A stretch of DNA of 64,000 bases from Lutraria lutraria (Eukaryota; Mollusca; Bivalvia; Venerida; Mactridae). The first letter of the stretch is position 1; each line of letters begins with the position of its first letter. This document shows positions 1 through 14,100 of the stretch, piece after piece. The translations under genes and the position numbers were made by a program. Below the pieces are notes generated by a model. That model had not been told where the DNA came from. It made no database searches and saw only the letters and a list, made by a program, of their open reading frames with translations. Where the stretch lies: NCBI GenBank assembly GCA_964023205.1, contig OZ026833.1, positions 36,372,366 to 36,436,365 on the forward strand, written 5' to 3'.

Positions 1-189
1 ATCATGGTGTACAAACTTTCGCTGAAATGATAAGATTATACAGCTATTAGAATCTTAGATAGGCTGTACGTGCTTATTCATTACAAAACCATTTTAAAAC
101 AAAGATGTAATTCTATGAATAAATTGCACTAGTTATTCAAAAGATTAAATATATATACATATGCTTTTGTGCATAATACAAAAATGACC

Positions 190-430
190 TCTCTGTTAAC
201 CGCAACCGAACCCGAGTGGTTAGGATAGAAGGTTCGAACCTTAGCGGAAACTGGGTTAGAACTTAAGCGGTCAGTTGGTGAACCGCCAGCTAGTTAAATA
301 ATGGTTACCGTAGGCCCATCTCAGTCGGGTACCCGGCAAAAGGAGTGGGGATTCGGGAGGTACTGTGCGGACATAAGATAGGTGTCTCATAAGCCAAATT
401 GGCTGGCCCTTTCAATAGGGGTGACACTAT
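190..430 (+). repeat. tRNA-derived SINE-like element
   Basis: An A-box-like stretch (gagtggttagga) is followed closely by a perfect B-box-like ggttcgaacc, but the spacing is too short for a functional tRNA. The rest is a GC-richer body unlike the flanks. A Ser/Leu-type tRNA ancestry is suggested. Confidence 0.5.
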
Positions 431-3400
431 AATAAACAAGTATTGCACTAATTTTATTCTTATTTATACCATATATTCTAATTCACATGTAATAATAAAA
501 TGAACATTTTAGTCTTATAATCTTTTATCGAAATGAATGGTCTGGTCCGTTCAGTTCGTTCCTGATTCTTACTTTTTCTGTTCCTGATTAAAGTGAATTG
601 ATGAATATTGTCTAGAGATATGTGTATATAATAATCATTTTATATAACGAACGATAAATCTGCTTGAAATGCATACATTTAAGAAAATATAGACAAAAGC
701 AATACCTTTGGGTTTTTTAAACATTGAGGTTATTGTTATTGGATATTGCAGCATTTCATGGGAATACTAAGTAATTAGACTTTTTTTCCCATCGCCGAGA
801 TATTAAATTAATATCTTCGTCTGTAAATGATCCTTTCGAGATAAGAACCGGCGTGAAATATTTCTGGGTGAAAATCATACTAAACCAGATTAATGATTAA
901 GTTCTGAAGTCCATAATATTATAGATTCTATTGATGTCTGAAACACTATCTGTAGCTATTGTGGCGAGGCATAAAAAGCTAGCACTGCCATTATATTTGT
1001 ATTATGTGTGTATGTACGTATTATAGTAATAATGTCTTCATGACGACTGACTTATCGCGAGTGCTAAAAACTAATATACATATGTAGTTTACATAATTGT
1101 TGTAGAAGTACGCATGTTATGTATGTATGTATGTCATTAGATTGTGCGAACTCCTGTGGCATGTACATATACTCTAAACGTGTAATATTAATGAGTCCAC
1201 CGCATGTGTATTCAGTATTGTAGTTCAATGTGATATATTTGACGTTTTACTCAACAGGTGGTCGATTAGAACTCTTGAAAAAATTGTTAGCTTGATATTG
1301 TACGTTACATACAAGTATATATTACTTAAAAATAAAATAGTTCGCTTCTTTAAATGTCTGTCACGTTTTTGAAAAAGAAGTTATCACTGTGCAGTGGCGT
1401 AGCCAGGAACGAATTTAAGCCGAGACCGTGACTCTAGGGAAGTCCAGGGTCACCCTAGAGGGCCCGATGACATACCCCCGGGGTCTTTTTTACCTATCTA
1501 ACGTCTTTGGTGCGTTTTGGGACCACATAAATCATGTTTTAACAAAATATTATCGGATTCTTGGACGTTTTATATACCTTACACCATGTATGAACATTAA
1601 TGGCTAAAATCTATAACAAGAGATAAGATTGAGGAACCTGATTCTTGGAGTATATAACAATTTATATAGACTTTACTGTGTTCTATTCATTATAACACAA
1701 TCGAAAGAATATTTGTAAACTGGAATTAATTGAACCAATTAGGATTTATTGCTCTGCAAATTTTAGCTGAGGCAGCTCACGGTCTCTGCGTACCTCAGCG
1801 TTGCTACGACGCTGCTGTCTGTGCAGAGAACAATTTAGAGGCAACAGTGATCAATATAGTTAATTTAACGGATACTGAACAAAATTATGATTGAAAATAT
1901 TAGAACGTATATCATGCCCCTTTTAAAAATGTGTTCTTCGTGACATTGCACAAGAAATGCATGTGCTTACAATGTGCTTGTTTTTATTAGGTTAGCATGT
2001 TCTATTGTGAAGTTATAGAGGCTTGGAATATTGTCAATCGGATATATATCATATATAAATGTAAATTTGTAATATTAATTAACTACAATCCCAAAGTGAA
2101 CCATTAATCCTCTGAGAATTCAGTTAATGGTATTCCATGATATTCAGTTGCCTGACGGCGCCACAAGTGTGGTTAATCCTCAAGTAGCGCAGCGTCTATC
2201 TAATATGTGTCACTATTGCTGTTAATAACATACTTTAGAACTGTCGGAATAATATATCCGTAGACTCGACAGAATTATTGTAGCACGCTATCACGCACGT
2301 TGGTTGATTGCATACATTCAGCTATCAGTTACGTACGGTACTAAAATGGGTATATTCATGGCAAAGGGCTAGCACGTTGAACGAATGGTGTAATCATTAG
2401 GGTTAACTTAACTATAGGCCTGTGGAACCTCGAAGACTTAATGTACATTGCTTTTAAACAATATTTGTACATACCATGTGTACTCAAGGGCATGTTTGCC
2501 TACTGTACAAACTAATGAACTGTAAAACTGTACGTTCAAAAAGATAAACATTTGTATGTAAACATATACAAATGTACATTAAAAAATATACGTTTGTACA
2601 TGTAAATTTCTAAAAGAAAATTATTTTTGAGACTGACAAGTTGCTTAGTTTATAAATGTTAAAGGAAACTATCTGTAAGAAGTTATATTACAAACACAAA
2701 TTTTATTTCGAGTCGGCGTAAATACAACAGAACAACACTATCTATATATATATAACCATTTGGTCAACGTAAAACAATTTATTGAATGTTGTTTCATAGT
2801 GCATTGATAGCTAATGCGAAAGATTAGTGTTTTCTGGTCATATGTAACACTACAAAAAAACATGCCAAAACAGTGTAAAATATGCCAAAACAGTGTAAAA
2901 TATGCCAAAACAGTGTAAGATATGACAAAGCTAAGCCTTGACAGTTATTCTCACAACGGAGACACATCTTTTGTAATATTCTAATGCATTTGAAAATAAA
3001 CTATGCAATCTACAATGATGTATAAATTGAATCATTAACTGACATTTAATTTAAGCCGCGGGTTTAATTATTAGGCTGCCAAAGACATGCAAAGTCCGTG
3101 TTTAAACTATGACCCAGAAATGCCTTTAGCTATTTGTGTTTTAATGATATAATTACTCAATATGATGTATTTATATCATCAATGTTATTATAGAAACAGC
3201 TCTAGAGCGCTTTATAAAACGAGGGCATAGACATGCAAAGTCGTGACAGTATAAAATACGCTAGTAACAAAGACCGATAAAAACACGTACTTTCCTTACA
3301 TCAATATACAAAGGCATTTATTTCATAATGATTGCAATAGGCCCTACATAATATTTAACTGTGACATGTATTATGTCATGATATAAAAAACGGCCTTCTA

Positions 3401-3719
3401 AGTATCATAGTTTCTTGTGCAGCGTCTTAAATAATTTCAAAGACATTGTTCTAAGAGGTATTACTTTTAAGGATGGATTGATTGTGTACTCATTTTTTTC
3501 ATAAGATTTTTTTAAAAGCATTGTTAGCACCAATAAACAAATCTAAAAGCGAGTTTCTGCATTCGCCCCATTTCTCTGGTGTTAGTTTCTCCATATTTAG
3601 TGACAAGTTAATTACCCGCAGTAATTACAGTTAGACGTTCGATTTTTTATAAAAAAATAAGCACATTCTTTGGGGCTTGAGATGTGTGTATTAGGAGTTT
3701 ATTCAAAATCAGGGGCCAC
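431..3719. other. Upstream noncoding stretch
   Basis: No gene was recognised. A stretch near 1390-1500 begins with gtggcgtagccagg, a motif common at the ends of dispersed invertebrate repeats, and contains a GC-rich patch. A noncoding first exon or promoter of the VSP gene may lie here but cannot be identified. Confidence 0.3.
2857..2925 (+). repeat. 21-bp tandem repeat, about three copies
   Basis: The unit atgccaaaacagtgtaaaat is repeated three times almost exactly, then decays. Confidence 0.8.
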
Positions 3720-4520
3720 ACCTTGAAATTCGAAACTTTTTCCACTCCTGTAGAAAGATCAAGCCACCTACTTTAAGTTTACAGGGCCCACAAGTGACAC
3801 CATCACAGTTTCCTCTCCGTTGCTGCTTTTGCCTGAAATCATAGAACGGGAACCAATATAAACTTTGGGTTCTTTAGTGGTTACTTCCCTTGAAAGTTTA
3901 TTCCTTTGGGGTAATAAAATTATTATATTATTACTAACTGCGAATTTATTACACGAAAAGGTATATATCTCGAGTGAAATATCCTCTTGTATCATATGCA
4001 AATGTTTTATTCAGTAGATCGTTGTAACTTGGTCTGGTAGTGGTGAAAAAGTTGTATCCGAGTAATCGGTATATCCGCTTAATATGACACTTCGGTTGTT
4101 ATTCGACTGTTAATGAAATTATTCGTGCCGATATCACGTTTTTAGTTAACAGTAGCTGTATATTGATTGGTTGACATTTCTTTATAATTCTATGCAATGT
4201 ATCGATCATCTGCAGACCAGTTCAGAAAATGTTAGGCATACTTTTCAATAAAAATACTTCAGAATCAGAAGTTCACTCCATTGATGATTGAACTTCATAT
4301 AACATATTACATATCAACAACCATTTAAGCCCGCCCCCCCCCATTTTTTTTGGAGGAGAATTTTTATCTAAAATAGGGGAAAAAAGTATATTATTTTAGG
4401 AGGTGAATGAGGCCCGATTTCGGCCCCAAAAAACCGCCAAAAAACGTCAGATGAGGGCCCTGCAAACTTAAAGTAGGTGGCTTGATTTTTCTACAAGAGT
4501 GGGAAAAGTTTCATTGCAAC
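3720..4520. repeat. Inverted-repeat element (fold-back type)
   Basis: Arms of about 60-70 bp at 3730-3790 and 4455-4520 are reverse complements. The left arm contains caagccacctactttaagt, the right arm its complement. The interior is low complexity and G/C-homopolymer rich, with no transposase seen. Confidence 0.65.
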
Positions 4521-5111
4521 AAATTTTCAAATTAAGGAATCTAAAATATGATAATTATTTCAGTGAATTGTTGGGGTGTTTTCTTTAGATTTATGAAATT
4601 ACGTACATTTTGTTTCTCGTAAAATTGCCAAAAACAGGGATTCATTTGTGTCTGTGCAAAAATGGTGTTCTTTAGCACCGACTTAGAAGTTAGAGGGCAC
4701 AAAATAAAACTTATTGAAAAGGGCACATGTTATTATCAAAGAAATAATGAAAATAAACTTCCTTGATGAAGATATCTTTACTGCTGCTTATAGGTTGTGT
4801 ACTCGACCGATTTACAGTGGGGCATCCATTTCACTCATAAAAAGCATCTTTCTTTTTTTTAGTATTTTGATAACATGACCTATGCATACCCTTTGGATGG
4901 GGAATTTCAGCGGTGTTAATTTTGTGAAAAATTGCCTTCCCCAAAACATTAAATAAATTATAGATTTATAAAGATCTGGTATTTTTTTACTGTCTATAAC
5001 AAGTCATGTTCTTACAAGTGTAATTGTGATCTTTCACTTTTGTTTGTTTGTCATATTATAATATATATTTTTTTATTGTATAATTTTAAATTAATATTTT
5101 ATCATTTTTAG

Positions 5112-5146
5112 ATTTATTTGTAATTTTGGAGTAAACATATAACATC
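5112..5146 (+). other. 5' UTR part of the first coding VSP exon
   Basis: A T-rich tract ending in tttttag at 5105-5111 gives a good acceptor 35 bases before the ATG, so the transcript probably has at least one upstream noncoding exon somewhere in 1-5000. That exon could not be located. Confidence 0.45.
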
Positions 5147-8100
5147 ATGGATGAAAAGAAGGAAAACAGTGAAACCGAAGAATCAAAATTAGAGAAAGAT
5201 GAAGAACTGGGAGGTGACATTCCTGTGAAGAATGGTGAGATGAATACTACTGCTGATTCTCCAAGCGCTTATGATGTTAAAGATGAACCTGATGCTACTG
5301 TAATTGTTGATGAAGTTAATGATAAAACAGAGAGATATGGAGATCTGACAAAATACAATGAAAACAAACTTTATGTTAAACAGGATACTATTCAAGGTAA
5401 GACCTATCTTTATGTTGGTATGAATTTGTTTTCTGTTTAAGGTACAGTACAACCTCTCCAAAGCAATACCCCTTGGGAGTAGTAAAATTATGTTGTTGAG
5501 AGGTTGTTGCTATAGAGAGGTTCAATAAACAGTTAAATTGTGCAGTGGGAAAAAATCATGCTATTGTTGAAGGGAGTTTGTTGCTTAAGAGAGGGCCGCT
5601 CTGGAGAGGTTGTACTGTATGTAACATCCAGTTAATACTTCGTGTGAGAAATAAGGATGATTTAGAGGATTAGCATAGGCCACAAGAATTAAATAACTTG
5701 GTCATCAGATTTTCTTTCTGAAGAGAGCAAGCAAGCAAGCGAAATATTTTTTTTAATATTATTTTTTACTTTGCAAATTTGAGCGAGTGAGCAAATTTTT
5801 TTGAAACTTATTTTTAAAGCCTTCTTTCAACCAAGCGAGCGATCGAGTATCCAAACACACAAAAAATAGATTTAACTCACAGAACAATACATTGTATACC
5901 GTACACTTGTTAGAATTACTAAAGTGACATAATAGTGTATACTGGATCTATCACTGGAATGACACTGTACTCAACTTTGGCACAAGATAAATTATGAACG
6001 TTTTATTTTGGAGACAATTGTTTTTAAACTTTACATAAACTTTACACCTTACCTATATAAACTAGAACTGTGAGTGAACTCACTGAAGGAAAAGTTAGAA
6101 AATAATATTAATTTTGCTAATTTTGATAAAAGCGAGCGGCAAATACGATGAACAGTTAATTAAATCGGTGTGGCCTTAGTACAAACTGTTAACATAGTAC
6201 ATATATACATGTATACAGATTTGTATTTGAATTTTAAAAAAGAATTCTATGGACTTCACTCTTTCTAAATGAGAAACAATGTTGCTAAGCTGTTGGTAAC
6301 CCAAGTACCCAAGATCAAGCCTACAGCCTCCAGATCATCATTAGGTTCTGGTTATTTCTATTCTAATGGTGCCAGTAAAAAAATTATATCTCTAACATAT
6401 TAATCAATATTTTTTTTGGCTTAGAATTGTGTGAAAATTAATACCAAGATTAGTAATGTGTGTGATATTCGTTCCCAATATCCGCATTAACTGGTTTCGC
6501 TAACTCTTTCATATTAAAAAGCATCTTAAATATTTTATAGGTGCTGTAAATAAATTGTCGCTGAGTGCCAAGCATTATTACGTTCATGCGAGAAATCAGT
6601 GAGTTCTAACAAATCATATCCTGTTTAATCATTGATTGCACTATGATGATCATGTAAAATTACACCTGTAGAAATGTTAACTTGAATGCAGGATACCCGC
6701 TGGATGTAATTTGATACCATCAAGCGATAATTATGTTGGAACTGTGCTACTTGATATTGATTTGTGACCAAGTATTACATTTTATGGTGGATTCAAATTG
6801 GACCGTGATTTTATTAATTGAATGTCAGTTCTCTTTACATCCTTATTTTTGTGGTAATCATATTAATCTGAAACAAAGGAATATTTATCTTACTGTAAAA
6901 ATCCCAATAAATGTCCCCAGGCTTAACATTTTTCAAAAAAAAAAATCTAAATCATGAATCAGCGAGAATGGTTTAATTTACATTGAGCTCTGCAGTGTTC
7001 TTTAAGGTTGACAGCATCAATAAATGGCTTACTTGACCTTAGAATGTGTTTATCCAAACTTTAATGAATATATTTTTGTGGTTGTTTGTTTAAAGGTATA
7101 GGATTTCGAAGGATTTGGATTTACTCTTGTGTTTATAGGATTTTAAAAAGGGGGGGGGGGGAGCTTTATTACGCAATTTAGGGGGAGGTTTTTTTAATAG
7201 GAAGTTTATGGTATTTTCTAAAAAACAAAATGAAGGCAATTTGAGCAGCTTTATTGCTGAGATTACTGGTATTTAAGATAAGAGTTATGTTACAGCTTAC
7301 TACGGGGTACATTGCTTAGAATTGAATTTCGTTCAAAGTGAAGGAATGTCATATGGATGTCAGTGCTCCTGCTACAATTTGATGATGTTCGATCATTTTA
7401 AAGTACAGACAATCACTGGCCATCATGTCCAGTGAAAGGCCTTTGACTTATAGTGAGACCTAAATCAATATTAGTCAATATCAGTGATTTTTTCCAAAAT
7501 TTTCTCACTACTCATGCCCATAAAAAGGGGAAATTTAGTGCAACAATTTTCAAAATGGGAATATAATAATATTTATTTCTGTGGAATATATGATTATTTA
7601 GTTGTTTAAATCATAAATATAAAAATGGTGAGAAAACTGTTGTAATTTTCTTCTTTTAACATGATCATGTGGAAAACATTTCTTGTTAGGGGAAATTCTG
7701 GCCATTTTAGGGGGGAAATGAAGGAAATTTTTCTATGGGAAACTGCCCTTATACGGCAGTAAATATAGTGAAAAAAAATGGATATTATAATATTGTGGAC
7801 CAGGAAATTCTGTCAAGTTCAGTAAATTAAATGTGGTCATATAACTTGTCAGTCTTAGTCCAGTGGTTGATGTCTTTCACTGAAACTTGAATTTGTGAGG
7901 ATGACTGTTACTGGTGTATGTCTGCATGTTTTTATTACTCATGAATATTATTGTTGTTGTGTAATATTTCAGTAAATATTGAGTCTGATGGAGATTCAGA
8001 TACAGGCAGCTATATGGAGAAGTTTTATCCAAATATGGGCCTAATTGATGATGATCATGAACTATCCAAACCTAGAAATCGTCCAGAAAGTAAACTACAG

Positions 8101-11100
8101 TAAGTACACATATATACTTGTTTCTAGCACTGTGTCTGTTAATAAACTGTTGACCAAAAAATTAGCATAATGAAACATAATAAAAGTGACAAATTTTTTA
8201 AACGCAACATTGATTTAATTGGCACTATGTTTTATATTTTTAATATATGCGTATGCTTGTGTTTGTGTGTGTATGTAGACATAAACCAAAATAAATTACC
8301 TTGTCCATCCACTGCTAGATATGATGTATGTCCTTGACTGTGTCCTGGTTGATTTAATGACACTTACTGTTCACTGGTTCATATATTTTATGACCTAGTC
8401 TATTCACTGGATGTATTAATCTGTCTTTGACTCTTCATTATGATGACCTTGAACAGTCATTGTTTGAAGTATTTGTCATTGAATGACTCATGGTCAGTAT
8501 ATTTGTCTGGACTTGGTTGTCAAGTTTACACAAGAGAATTCAAATATTACTAATGAACCTCTGTAGACCAGTCTTCGAATTAGTGGGTTGCACTCAGCCC
8601 GAAAATCTTTTTTTCCCTTCTTTAAGTCTTTGGGGGACAGCCTAGTTTTAGAGAGTTTCCTTCATAAAGTATATAGTCGGCAACCTGTCACAAAAAATTA
8701 ATTCAAAGACTGGTTGTCAAGTGGTTATGTGTATTGCCTTTGACTTGTTACCAGCAATGCCTCACTGCTGTGAAATCAAATCCCATCCAGAACCAGATAA
8801 GGTTTGCATGTGAGAAAGCTGCCCGACTAGGTTATAGAAGGTCGGTGTTTCCACCCAGATGAAGGCCATAATTCTTCCTTCACATTAAAGAGGGAAAAAT
8901 CACCAAACACCTTTGTCTGTTGGTCTGACTTTAACTCCGTGTAAAGAGAAATATTCATTTAAACACTGAAATGTTCCTATAGTATTGAAATTGTTAAATT
9001 AATAAAAAGTGATTTTCATGTTTCAGTCGAGCTCAACTTATTGTCAAGAAAGTCGTTGAACATCTTGCTTTCCGTCTTTTCACCATTTTGCTCATCATCA
9101 TTGAATTCACGCTTGTTGTCATCGATTTAACTATTAATGATGACGGCCATATCAAACATCTGAATCTTGTCTCGCAGATTTTCATTGGTTACTTTGTACT
9201 CGAGCTTATTGCCAGGATATTCTACAAAGGGTAAGTACTATTTGAGCAATCCTTCAATACTATCTAAATACAAATCTGTTTTGTTGAAAGACTACCTATT
9301 GATCCATAATTTAGTATTGAATCAAGTCGGATGTTGAGATTGATCAGAAATCTCAGTCTTGTATTCTCAGTAAGTACAAGGAAACTATGACTTGATACTG
9401 TATATAAGTCAATCAAAATATTTACATAGACATATTGTAATAACATGTTCACATATTGATATGTTTAGGATGAAAATGAGATTTGAGTTTAGAGTTAGAT
9501 CTCAAGTCTAAAAAGTCAAATGTATTAAATCTGAGGCATAAAAACAAAATTTTACAGGGTAGTTCTTAGGGCTGTCACGATACGCCAAGAGTGTACCACG
9601 ATATATATCGCATTCAGTGTTACCCTGTATTGTGATATGTATCACGATATTTTACTGACTCTATTGATGAAGAATTATAGGCTATTATCCCATTGATTCA
9701 GATAGTCCAGGAGATTATGGAGCTGAGTGACACAGACAAAACAATTATAATGTCACACAATGTGATCAGGGGTGTGAATATATCATATTTTTCTACTTGT
9801 CACAGGACAAGTAGACCAAAATACCTTGTGGATTCATCCACTGTCTTAAATGAAAGAAATACAAACAAAAAACCGATACGCCATTGCTGTATCACGATAC
9901 GATTTTTTTCTGGCAAATATCGCGATACACCGGTATATCGTGACAGCCCTAGTAGTTCTTCGTCAGATTAGAATAGCGATTTTCTGGGAATTGTAACTTG
10001 ATCACTACTCTAGATTGACCTTTTTGAATTTAAGTCATTGACCATGTCAATTACAACTTACGTAACATTTTGTTGTGATTTTTCAGGAGTTTATTTTTCC
10101 GAGAATTGGTTGATATCATAGATATGGTCGTTATTCTCGGTACTTTCCTCATCGATATACTTGTAACAAACGGGCCATATGCTAGGTAGCTTATGTAATG
10201 TTTTCGATGTAAAAATATCTTTCCCCATTTTTGTCTTTCACTGAATACACTTAACAATGTTTGACAGTATACAACTTAATTGATGGTACAAATTGGAGGA
10301 GGGTAAGATAAGGTCCATGACACAGAAATAATTGGGGCCCGAAACAGGGAATTATTAGGAGTGTGTTTGTGGGGGGTCATAGAAATCAATTGGGGCCAAA
10401 ACAGGGAATTAGTGGAGGGTTCAATACAGAAAATTGAATGGGGCTCAAAATTGTTTACTATAATGTAATTCTGTGACTTGGAATTATTGGTTAGGGCCAA
10501 AGATTGAGAGGGTACCAAATTTAAATTTGTGCACCAGATTTTGTGTGCCGGTCCATATGGAAAATAGTACAAGAAATGTATGTAAACAGAAAACCTAGAT
10601 GGCTGACAGAATTTGGTTCTTTCAATAGCTCTTGTATATTCCCTCATAGTTGCTCCTCCTCAAATAATGGCCAGCCCATTTCAGTTTACATTTTTCCTTT
10701 TTCATTTTTCCTTAGCCTTTTCAACAATTTTGTTTAAAATACCTGTTTTTGTACCCCTGCCAGCATTTTAAAGTTAAATATACTGCTCCATATGAATCTT
10801 TGAAGTCAAATTAATGATAAATATCACCTTAAGCACATGACACAAACACGCTGTGATTTCATCCGTCCAGTTGTTTCAAAGGGATAGCTTGAGAGATATT
10901 CTTGGCTCAAAAACGTTAATAATCTGGTATTCTTGTCTTGATCAAAGGGTGAACTAGCTAAGTATATATTTCTTGTTTTCATTCTGAGACTAAAAAGTTA
11001 CTTTAAACAATTACCTCATGCCTATTCTATTTACAGACATGCATAATTTTGTATACTATGAAGCATTGTTAAGTGTATTTTATGCACAATCAAAATATTT

Positions 11101-14100
11101 AAATTTTTTCAATATATTTCACTATGTTTTACTCACATTAGTCAACATTGATTTTGAACCTAGTTTTCAAAGGCCTGTCAAAAAAATCTTGACGAATTGT
11201 TGGATCTTTAATAATTATGCTCTGCGTCCTCTCATTGTCTTATTTATTGGCATTTATATATCCTCTGTGCAATTTATAACCAGCCTTATTCTCCAGAGAA
11301 CTCGAAAGTTCCTGCCCTTGAATAGCCATTGAATGACAAAATAAACTCCAGCTGCTCTGTTCATTAAGTGACTGTAAAACAGTCTTCACCAAACTTAGTC
11401 AGTATGTGGATAGATTGATTATAGAACCTAGTGATCTTCTTCTTTATTTTCTATTGTTTAAATACACTTGTATAAAAATGTATTGACCTTGTAATGTTTA
11501 TGTCAGTGTGAAGCTATTTAATGTGTTCTGTGTCAGTCAGTGTTTGTTCAATGTTTCTGTCTGTGTCATAATGTGTTTAATATTTTTAACGAGTCAGTTT
11601 TTATGTTTTCACATTGTTTCCCTCACAGGCTACTGGCATGTAGAGATCCCCCCACAGGCTCTCTACTACCCGGGAATTCCTTTTACATTCTGAAACACTG
11701 TCAAATATTATGTTTATAAAATGTTTCATATCAGCAAAATGAAGTTCAAAGTGTTCTTTCACCAATGTATTATATAGTAAAGGTATAGAACTCATGGGCT
11801 AAGAAATCACACCGGTTGTGTTCATCAAGGTCCTGTTGTAACAATTCTAAACCGATTCTTGAAAGCCTGGTCTTATTGGACGCAGAAATAATTTCTCTTT
11901 AACTACCATCCACGCTTATATCCATATATTGCTCTGAACTGGAGCAATAAGCCCTTCAACTTACAAAAAGTACATCTGGACCTCGATGTGACCTAAGTTT
12001 GTTTTCATTAGCTACAGAGTAAATTTCTTTATTCCTTCGTGATTTCACACCCACTCCAGTGTTAATCGAAAGAAAATCAAATTTGCTATCACTCACTACC
12101 AACAAATCCTTCAATGGATGGGTACCTAAGGCATTACGTTTCAATATTGATGATTCAAATTCTCTAAGGCAATGATGAAACAGCTGACTACTAAATGTGA
12201 AGGTTGCCACACCTCCAATTTTGGCCAATCGTTGAGACTTACCTTCCCAGAACGGCACAAAAAAAGTACAGCGTTTAAACTGTGTCATCATGGCAGCAGA
12301 GAATCGAGTGTTTCAGAGTGTAAAAGGAATTCCTGGGTAGTGGATGGTCTGTGGGGGATCTTCACACGCCGGTAGCCTGTGGTTTCACTAAATATGACTT
12401 TTAGTGACCCTTTATAGATGAACAGAGTTTCAACTAAGCTGAAATTAATCAGATAAATATACATTGTTTGTTTGTTAAGTAATGTTAGCTATTGTTTTTT
12501 TGTTTTGTTTTTGCAAATAAAAGGTGAAATTCTGAACAAATGTCTGTTTGTTGACTCTAAGTCTGAATGCTTTATTTGGAAATATTTATTGTGAAAAAGG
12601 TGAGCAGTGCATTTCTGCATTGAACTGCATTATCGGACAGTTCGGTGTTTGCTATTAATCTCAAATGGGTTCAATGTTTTATGCACCCTCTTGATGAGAT
12701 GTATTGTTGGAACACATACATTGAGTTGGCAGTAGGCATCTGCAATGGTTTTCTGCATCACCCTTGGCACTCGTGAGTCATGGTCTTTGATTCAGAACAA
12801 ATGTGGAAACAGACCTTTTCTGCTCTCTTAGTTAAAGAGTTCCTGTTTGATCTTCACCAGATTATTTGTTGGAAGTATTTTGTGACAGTTCCTCCCTCCC
12901 TCAACTATGATCCTTATTTTATATTCAGTTATCAAAGGGTTTAACAGAAAAAGGTAACCTGTGGTTGATTTCTGTCTTGTTCATGTTTGTTGATCACTAA
13001 TACTGTATTTAGTGTGTTTCTGGTGCTAATTTAATGATGATGATGATGACGATGATCATTGATGCTAAAATTCTGAACTTAAGTCTTGTTTTATTTTTTA
13101 TCATTTTTCATATAATCATTATTCATATAATCAATATTGAAGATAATAATTTTCATATAATTATGTTTGAATAATCATTATGTAATTATAATAATCATAT
13201 AATCATTATTCATACAATCACTTTTCATATTTATAATTATTATTCACTTAATCATTATATTTATATAATCATTATCCATACAGTCTAGAAGTAAGAAAAT
13301 CTTGCGTAATGAATTCTTCCATTTATGACTGATTGTTCAGGTCTTTTTTGTTGTTATAGAAGCCATATAGTTACATATTAAATATAAATTTGATCTACAT
13401 TATGCTATAGTATATTTCCCCAATAAGTATTAATTTAAAACTTACATGACTTTTAGGTATAAATATCTTGAATGCTTGGAACCGCCAAAATGCTTAGTGT
13501 TTGTACATGTATGTCTTAAGTTACTATGCCTTTGTTGATTGGACTTTCAAAATTTCATGAGATAGACTTGGTGCTAATGATATCAATGCTCATGGTATCA
13601 AATTTTTACTGTAATTATTTTCCCGATAGTATCGAGTATACAAGTTAATTCTTATTTTGACTCAGTTGTCAGTTTTGTCAATAATTTTGGGCAATTTCTA
13701 TTGGTGTGCTGTGAATGTCCATGCTATTGGAGTGAAGTCTTTGATGTTTTGTCTTTGTTGATAGTTTTCTCTTTCTGTGTGTTTTTATCACAAACTGAGT
13801 GTGGAGACTCACTAGCTGTGACTTCCCCTGTCTGTCTCTTGTTACAAGTATGTATATTTGTCTCATACTTAAAAAGCATGACAATCTATGGCTTACACAT
13901 TGAATGAGGCATTTAATTTGAGCACAAACATTTCTAGGATGTGCTTAATGAAGTTGGCATTTTCAACAATTAGCATGCCTTTAGTTGATGGACATAACAC
14001 AATAACTCAGTTGAAAACTGTTATATAAGGAAATTTCTTTTCAGGTTGTGTTTAACTCCCAATAAGGATGTAGAATAAAGGCTTAAAAATTGGTTTTCAC

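Noticed and set aside
195..245. A Ser or Leu tRNA gene
   Set aside because: A- and B-box words are present but the spacing is too short and no cloverleaf or acceptor stem forms, so it is a SINE head.
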